NCBI GenBank assembly: GCA_026770585.1
Contig: MU646540.1
Span: 11,796-38,672, forward strand
Direction: 5' to 3'
Source: Baffinella frigidus
Taxonomy: Eukaryota > Cryptophyceae > Cryptomonadales > Baffinellaceae
Length of the DNA stretch: 26,877 nt
The translations under genes were made by a program, and so were the position numbers. Within the stretch, counting starts at the first letter, position 1; each line of letters opens with the position of its first letter. Shown here in pieces: positions 18,290-26,700 of this stretch. The notes under the pieces are model-generated. The model did no database searches. It was not told where the DNA came from and saw only the letters and a list, made by a program, of their open reading frames with translations.

Positions 18290-20672
18290 GCTCTCTCTCT
18301 CCCTCTCTCTCTCTCGCGCGCGCTCTCTATCGCTCTCTCTCTCACACAAACACACTCTGTCGCTCTCTCTCTCGCTCTCTCTCTGTCTCTCTCGCTCTCT
18401 CTCTCTCTCTTCGAGCCGAGGGGGCCGAACGCGCACCCGCGCAAGGTACGTCTTAAGGGTTCGGTATTTAGGGGTTGGGTTTTGGGGGTTGGGTCTCAGG
18501 TTTTGGTACCACCACGGGACGCCGTCTGGAGTGCATAATTATTTCACAACCACTATGTTTTGAAGGATGGATTTTAAGTCGGCGGATTTGCGCCCAGATC
18601 GGTACCAGTAGCCCTCTTGACCTCTCTCGTCGTCAAACCCCAACCCTAAACCCCAACCCCCAAACACTAAACCCCAAACCCTGCACCCTCACCCTGAACC
18701 CTGAACCCTGAACCCTGAACCTGTAACCCGGCATAAAACTTTATTCTCAAAATTTCCCTAACCCCCAACCCTAACCCTACACCAACAGGACAACGGCGAG
18801 TCGTTTGCGAGCGACTCCACCCCATACCAAACACTCAACCTCAACCCCCAACCCTAAGCGCGCTGGTGCACAACCGGATCAGGGTGAGCCAGGATGACTG
18901 ACTTTACAATCCTAACCCCAACCCTTAACCCCAAACCATAAACCATACGCCATACACCATAAACCATAAACCATAAATTCGTAATAGGACCACGGTGAGA
19001 CTTTCGCGCTAGTGCAGTGGATGTAGGCTTAATGTAGCACGACCGGGCGGAGATTTTGATGCTACATTAAACCCTGTGCTACATTAGGGCATTGGTAGCC
19101 TTAAGGATTTTGCCCTTCGGGACCTTGCCCACCGTGCTACAATAGGGCCCGTGCTACATTAAGCATATGCTATATTAGCCTACATCCACTGTACGCCATA
19201 AACCGTAACCCATGAACCAAAACCCGTAATAGGACCACGGTGAGACTTTCGCGCTAGTGCACAATGAACGCGCACTCACTCCGGCTCAATTTTCTGCTCA
19301 ATTTCACGTGGAAGCAGACTTGAATCGAATCCGATTTCGCAGTAAGTTAGTAACCAAAACCCGTAATAGGACCACGGCGAGACTTTCGCGCTAGTGCACA
19401 ATGGGATCATCGAGAACTACCACACGCTCAAGGCGATGCTCGCCAAGAAGGGCTACACCTTCTACTCCGACACCGACACCGAGGTCTCTCTCCACCCTTG
19501 TGGTAGGGGCAATTGCTCCAACAGTGTTAATCTGTCTACTTGTGCGGGTTTTTTTCGGCATGAAATCGCCAGAACCCACTCTGGAATGCGCCTTTTTGTA
19601 CCGCAAGTCATGCAGATTGACGCATGGGTGAAATCTGAACTGATACTAAACCCTAGACCCAACGCCCTGAGCTCGAAATCCGGCAACCGAACCCCCAACC
19701 TCCAAAGCCCAAACCCGAATGCGCAGGTCCCTGAGCTCGAAACCCGAAAACCGAACCCCCCACCTCTAAAGCCCAAACCCGAATGCGCAGGTGTTGGCGA
19801 AACTGATCGCGGACGTGATCCAGACCAGCCCCACGCTCACCCTCGGGGAGGTCCAAACCCCCAAACCCTAAACCCTAAACCCTCAACCCCAAACCCCAAA
19901 CCCGAAACCCGAAACCCTTGACACCAAACTCTCAACTCTCAACCCTAAACCCCAAACTGTAAACTCCAATCCCTAAACCCGAAACCCTGAACCCTAAACC
20001 CTGAAAGGGAGGTTCGGTAGTGGATTTGGGTTTCGGGGTTCGGGTTTGGACCCCTACGCTCACCCTGGGCGAGGTCCAAAACCCCAAACCCTAAACCCTA
20101 AACCCCAAGCTCCAAACCACAAGCACGAGGCCTGTACTCCAATCTCAAACGCTCTTTACTACACCAAGAGTTCACGGACCGCCACGAAATTTGCCCATGT
20201 TTCTTCCCACGTTTCCACCGTTTGTAAGGCCCTTCAGCCTTGAGTTGAGTGATACAAACGTCTACGCGCCTCAACGAAACGAGCCCGCCTCTCACTCGGC
20301 GCATGGTAGCAAGAAAGGTCTCTCGCTCTTTCAGTAACGAATTCCTCTCCCGTGAGCATGCTGACGGTGTCGGACACCGCATGCTGACGTGGCGACCCCC
20401 CACACCGTCAGCATGCTGACGTCACTTGGAGTGCTGACGCGTCTCCCGAGCAACACGCTGTCCCGGTGCGCATCTATCTTGGTAGTAAAAAATGTAGTAA
20501 AAAAGGCCGCTTGCTGAGCAGGCGACGCGCGAGGCGCTGCGGCACGTGGTGGGCGCCTACGGGATCGCCCTCTGCTCCAAGACGGACCCCGACATCCTCG
20601 TCGCCGCCCGCATGGGGTCTGCCGCCCTCCCCTCACAGCCGTCTCATTCTTTATTATATTTATATTTATATT

Positions 20673-20704
<32 letters not shown>

Positions 20705-23700
20705 CGGGGCGAACGCGGTTAGAATCCAGAGTAATGGATACGATTCTAGTACAAATGGTTTAGGTGGACTGTATCCGTGAAGCCTCCGGTGGCTGTTGAG
20801 TGGTACTCGATTCCCGGCGACCCCCTTTGATACACATCCGCCGGACGACCAGACTCTGTTTAGGCGCGGGATAGTGTGGTTAGGCGCGGGATAGTGTGGT
20901 TAGGCGCGGGATAGTGGTGGTGTATCCCTGGGCGTGGGCACCGAATCGACTGGGCAATTACCGTAGCCGATACCGTAGGCTTAAGTACCCTGAATGTAGG
21001 CCGTTACCCCTATTAACACGCTGATGGGCGCAGGTTGCCGCGAATCCTTGGGTTGGTTCCCGAAACCCGAAACCAAAAACACGGAGTTGATTTTAGAAAC
21101 CATCGATTTGCCCAGAACTTGCCTCCAGGGTGCTCGCCGTGATTCCTAGGAGGCAGATCGCAGAGCTAGCGCGCGCCTTCTTGACTACCGCTCGCGCGCA
21201 GCCCTTGGGTTGGTGGGCGAGGGTGGGTAATCCACTGCGCAATTCCTCGGTTCAAAAAAGGTCCTAGGTTATTAGGCGCGAGAATTGATGGCGCATTCTC
21301 TGATTGCAGGTCGCCGCTGATCCTCGGCGTGGGCGACGGCGAGTACTTCGTCGCGTCTGACGCGTCCGCCTTCCTCGAGCACACCCGCCAGGTTCCGAGA
21401 ACCTACTCCGGGAAATTCAGAACCCTGCAACGGAAATTAAGAGGAGGAAAGAATTGTGTCGTAAATTTCGTTGACAGAAACTCTTTCTAGAAAGCTTTGG
21501 GAGATTGACGAGGGCGAGTACTTCGTGGCGTCCGACGCGTCCGCCTTCCTCGAGCACACCCGCCAGGTCCCGTAGTAAATTACTAAACCGTGTAGTAAAT
21601 TACTGTAGTAGGTGTAGTAAATTACTATAGTAAATTACTACACTACTAAATTATTGTAGTAAATTACTACACATTTGTGTGGTGAATTTATGAGACGTGT
21701 AGTAAATTAGGGAATGTTGGGGAATGCGCGAGTACTGGGTGGCTTCCGACGCGTCCGCGTTCCTCGAGCACACCCGCCAGATTCCGAGCCCTCGAATAAA
21801 CCGTCAACTCTTGAACAATACCCTTACCACTAACCCCTTGCCCCCAAACCCCAAACACTACACCCTAAACCCTAAACCCTAAACCCTAAACCCCAAACCG
21901 TGAAACCCAAACCCAAAACCCTAAACCCTCAAACCAAAACCCTACACCCTAAACCCCACACCCCATCGCAGGTGGTGCACCTGCAGGACGGGGAGATGGT
22001 GGTTTGCACGCGCGCCGCAGGCTACACCGTTTCCACGATCAAGGGCGGGGACGTACGGTCGCCCTCTGTCACGGAAATCGAGGTACGGATTGAGATACGC
22101 ATTCCATGATCGGGGAGACCAACCCTGCACCTTGCACCCTAAACCCGAACATCCCTACACCATCAACCCTAAACACTTTTCTCCACGTGCTGACCCCTAA
22201 CCCTCAACCCTTTATGCATAAAGGGCCTCAGAGGAAGCGGTGATTGCTTTTCCAGGGGCCGCTGAAGCAGATCGATGTCTGAATCCTAAACTCCAAGCCC
22301 TACCCCTACCCCCTTTTTTCGTTGATCCGTGGTTGACAGGGGACGCTGGGGCAGATCGAGAGGGGGGGGTACACGGTTTAGGGTTTAGGGTTTAGGGTTC
22401 AGCAACCAGAAGAGAACCAAACCGGGATATGCCACCTGCACCAAATTTCACCAGCCTCGGATAAACCCTGAGGATTTATCTCTGGTGATAAATATCTCTG
22501 GTGATAAAATTTACTCAGCTCCACCCCGATTTGGTTCTGTTGTGATTGCTGGGGGTTGCTGGGGACGCTGGAGCAGATCGGTCCCCAATCTAATCCCTCC
22601 GAGCATTCATCATGCACACGATTTAACAACGAAAATTACTACGCAAATGCTTAATACACGTACTAGTAAAACAGTGGTGTAGTAATCTTCGTTGGCAAAT
22701 CGTATTCATCATCCCGCGGTTTGCACGACGGGCGGCTCTTCGGTCTTGAGCGGGAAACTGCATCGATGCCCAGACCATAAATCCCGAACCCTGCACCCCT
22801 AATATCCCTAAACCCTGAACCCCCATAATCCCTAAAGGTTAAACCCATATCGATTTGCAGGGGATGCCCAGACCCTAAATCCTGAACCCTGCACCCCTAA
22901 TATCCCTAAACCCTGAACCCCCATGATCCCTAAAGGTCAAACCCATATCGATTTTCAGGGGACGCTGGAGCAGATCGAGAAGGGGGGGTACAAGCATTTC
23001 ATGCTCAAGGAGATCCACGAGCAGCCCCGGCGAGTGCCCTAACCCCTGAACCCTGAACCCTGAACCCTGAACCCTGAACCCGAAACACGAAACACGAAAC
23101 GCGAAACACGAAACACGAAACCTAAACCCTACACCCTAAACCCTGAACCCGAAACCCGAAACACGAAACTCGAAACCCTAAACCCTGAACCCTGAACCCT
23201 GAACCCTGCGCCCTGACCCATTAAACCCTAAACCCTAACCCCTTAAACCCTGAACGGTAAACTCTAATCACTACACCCTTAGGGCGGTGTTCACACCTGT
23301 TGGCCACGAAAAGAATGGAACACCGCTCAAAGTTGATGGTGCTGCTACTGAAATGTCGACAGTGGGCATTGTTTGGTTGTTTTCGCTGCCAAAAGATCTG
23401 AAGAACGCTCTAACCCTGAACCTTACATTCGAAATGTGCATGCGCAGGCGAGTGCGCCTCAACGCCTCTTTAGGTCCTTTAGGTTTTAATTTCTCCCAAC
23501 ATATGCCAACGACACGCCCTTCCGTAGAAAGGACTGCAGAACCTCGCCCCCTAACCTCTGCACCCAAATCCCCAATCCCCAACCCCCAATCCCCACACCC
23601 TACACCCGAACCCCTGCGCCATGAACCCCACACCCGAAACGCAGTTCGCTCGAAATGTGCATGCGCGGGCGAGTGCGGCTCAACGCCTCGCACCCCTTAA

Positions 23701-26700
23701 TCCCTGCAGGGTTTGGGGTTTAGAGTTCGGGTTTAAGGTTGACCCAAATCCCTGATCCCTGATCGCCAACCCCAAAACCCTACACCCTAACCCCTGCACC
23801 CTGAACCCTGAACCCCACACCCCGATCCCCAGGTCGCTGGAAATGTGCATGCGCGGGCGAGTGCGGATCAACGCCTCGCAACCCCCCTCGCCTACCTTAG
23901 GCTTCTCGCCCACGGCCCCCGAGGTCCGTTTGCCAACCACTTAGCAGCCACCGAGGGGTTCACGGATACAGTCTGTTTGCCCGACCCTCAGATCTGACGT
24001 TTGAGCCCGAAGCGTCCGAGGTCAGTTTGCCAAACCCTTCAGTTTTGACGTTCTGAGGGACTCGCGTGGAGCCCTCGCCCACGGTAGGCTTTCGCCCAAG
24101 CCCCCCGAGGTCTCCACCAACCCTCACACAGCCTGAGCAAATCGTCGAATTTGAGGCCACGTATTTCCCTTGGAGGCCGCCGGATTCCGGCGTCCGTGGA
24201 GCCATTTTTCCGAAAATCGAAAATCATCGATTTGCTCAGGCTGTGAGGGTTGGTGGGTGTTTGCCAGTCCCTCACTGCGCGCCCGGACGCGAAAAGGTTC
24301 CGCAAAACGAAAGAGGGGTGTTGCGTGTTCACACCGGGTAACGTACGCACGGTAAGGCCTGTGCCTCACTGCAGCTCCCGCGGGCGGAGGGCTAGCCGAG
24401 CATCACGCTGGGCGGGATCCAGAACCTCATGGGGGGTGCTCCCAGGGGCAAATCTTAAGTCAATCTCCCACAGATGCGCCCAGATCCCAGGCGCATTTGG
24501 ATGGGAGCTGATTTTAGAAACCATCGATTTGCTCAGAACTTGCCTCGAGGGTGCTCGCCGTGATTCCTAGGGGGCAGATCGCAGAGCTAGCGCGCGCCTT
24601 CTTGACTACCGCGCGCGCGCAGCGCTCGTGGTACACACCATTCACACTCAGGACTCCTAATTCACGTACCCTCCCGCCATTTACGTACCCTCCCGCCTAG
24701 ATTAAGCGTGATTGCGGCGGTGGTAGTGTACTCGCTTCATACATTTTTTGGTGGTGATGTGCACCCCCGAAACAGCTTCCGCAGGTGCAGGGCGAGCCGT
24801 CGATCATGCTGGGCGGGATCGAGAACCTCATGGGCGAGGGCGACGAGAAGTGGTCCGTCCTCGAAAAGCTCCAAAAGGTTACGAGCCCTCCCTTATTTGT
24901 TTTTTTGGTACCATGCGTTGAAAGAAAGGTTAAGTTTTGTACGAGATCGTTTTGACATGTGTACCGCGGTGGAGAGTTTGCAGTTGAGTTGGGGGGAGAG
25001 TTTGCTTTATTGTTTTGTACCAGGCGTTTTAAGACAATGCTAAGTTTTGTACCAAGTCGTTTTGAAGTGTGTCCCGCGGTGGTGAGATGGCAGTTGAGGT
25101 AGGGTGAGTTTGCGCGGGATGGAGCGTTTGCAGTTGAGATGGGGTGGGTTTGCGCGGGATCATGTGCGAGGGAGACGACTAGTGCTCCGTCCTCCAGAGG
25201 CTCCAAGAGGTTCGCTCTAAACCCTCAACAATAAACCCTCAACCCTAGATGGGTCGCTCTTAACCCCAAACCCTAAACCGTTTAAGGTCCTGAAGTCTCG
25301 GCCCGCGAGGACCGCAGCTCCCCCTTTTTGCTTTTGGGGTTAGCACTTTGGCACCAGCGGAGGATGCCAACTGGGCTTGCCATAAAATCCAAACACACCA
25401 GGAAAGGAAATCAAGTACAAAATCACAATTGAAACATATTTATGGCCGGCCCAATTTCGACCAGGCAGAGCGAGTTAACCCCGAAACCGTCACGCAATGC
25501 CGGCGGATCTTCTTCTGCGCGTGCGGGACGTCGTGGCACGCGCTTTACAAAGCCTCTGTAAAGTAAAAATGTAAAGTAACTCTGTAAAGTAACTCTGTAA
25601 AGTAACTCTGTAAAGTAACTCTGTAAAGTAACTCTGTAAAGTAATTCTGTAAAGCAACTTCGTACCAGCCCCGGAAACCCCAAACCCCAACCCCTCCCCC
25701 CAGTGCCGGCGGATCATCTTCTGCGCGTGCGGGACGTCCTGGCACGCGCTTTACAAAGCATCTGTAAAGTAACTCTGTAAAGTAACTCTGTAAAGTAACT
25801 CTGTAAAGTAACGCTGAAAAGTTACTTCTCACCCCCCCCCAGAAACGACGAAATCCCAACCCCGACACCCTCAAACAGTGCCGGCGGATCATTTTCTGCG
25901 CGTGCGGGACGTCGTGGCATGCGGCGCTCGTCGGGGAGTACATGCTCGAGTCGCTCTGCCGCATCCCCGTGGAAGTCGAGTACGCCTCCGAGTTCAGGTG
26001 CCGCGCGCATCTCGACCTCGCATGGAAAAATATTTAATTTAAGTTATTTTTGGGTATCTTACGGGTGGGTTTTGAGGTACGGTAAGGCTGTTGAGGGTAA
26101 GATAGCAATATCCCCCCGTAAGATGACACGGAGGCACGCGGCGCCCGTCGGGGAGTACATGCTCGAGTTGCTCTGCCGCATCCCCGTTGAAGTCGAGTAC
26201 GCCTCCGAGTTGAGGTGCCTAGACCCTAGACCCTGCACCCTACACCCTGCACCCTACACCCTACACCTTACACCCTATACCACGCGCGCATCTTCCAGCT
26301 GGTTTTGGGCAAGTCCTCATTTCGTGTTGTGGGCCGCGCGCATCCCCACAGCGTTTGTAGCTACAAACAGGGATTTCGTGAATACCTCATCTAGGAACAC
26401 GCCCTAGGACCCTATACGGTAGGCTTCCCGTAGGGACAAAGGGGTGTTCCTACGGATATCTGGGGACATGATGAAGACTCTCTGGCGTATCCCCGTCGAT
26501 TTCTGGTCCGGGAAGCGCCTCGGTTTCTGGGCCTGGGATGTAGGGCGTATGGTGTAGGGTCTAGGATTTAGGGCTGACAACTGGCACGCGCACCCGCCGT
26601 GTTTCCCACGGACACCACGTCCCGACGCGCCCTTTCCAAGGACGTGACGTCCCGACGCGCACACCCGTCGCCCATCACGTCTTGCTGAGCACACCACTCA

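Larger units (their letters stand above)
17594..19369 (+). other. GFAT intron 3
   Basis: Longest GFAT intron. After the donor a block (17594-17695) recurs at 18035-18135 and 19275-19350 (atttcacgtggaagcag, aatcgaatccgatttcgcag). It holds a foldback (17773-17949), a ~270-base CT-rich tract (18143-18410), an exon 3 3'-edge echo with gtacgt donor (18412-18445), and CCCTAAA-type arrays (18636-18980). Four echoes of the exon 4 5' edge (18799-18826, 18857-18882, 18988-19016, 19232-19266) and a foldback (19015-19191) finish it. Confidence 0.65.
21392..21971 (+). other. GFAT intron 7
   Basis: Two echoes of the exon 7 3' part (21507-21566 with intact gtcccg donor; 21727-21780 with GT changed to AT). 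Between them lies an array of gtgtagtaaattact (21573-21712). A decayed foldback core with tttcgttgacag lies at 21425-21480, and a CCCTAAA-type array (21835-21960) runs up to the exon 8 acceptor. Confidence 0.7.
23924..24784 (+). other. GFAT intron 10
   Basis: Two echoes of the exon 10 3' edge with donors (ending gcgtccgag|gtcagt at 24020 and gccccccgag|gtctcc at 24109). It also holds a dispersed repeat (23938-23975, ccacttagcagcc ... ggatacagtc), a foldback (24115-24255), an echo of the exon 11 5' part (24383-24435) and the second copy of the intron 6 repeat (24509-24622). Confidence 0.65.

Noticed and set aside
17991-18563. 190-codon frame rich in Ser-Leu and its antisense Arg-Glu frame
   Set aside because: Product of a CT microsatellite; no coding signature.
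20861-20920. CRISPR-like array (three 20-bp repeats)
   Set aside because: The copies are head-to-tail with no spacers, in a eukaryotic intron: simple tandem repeat.
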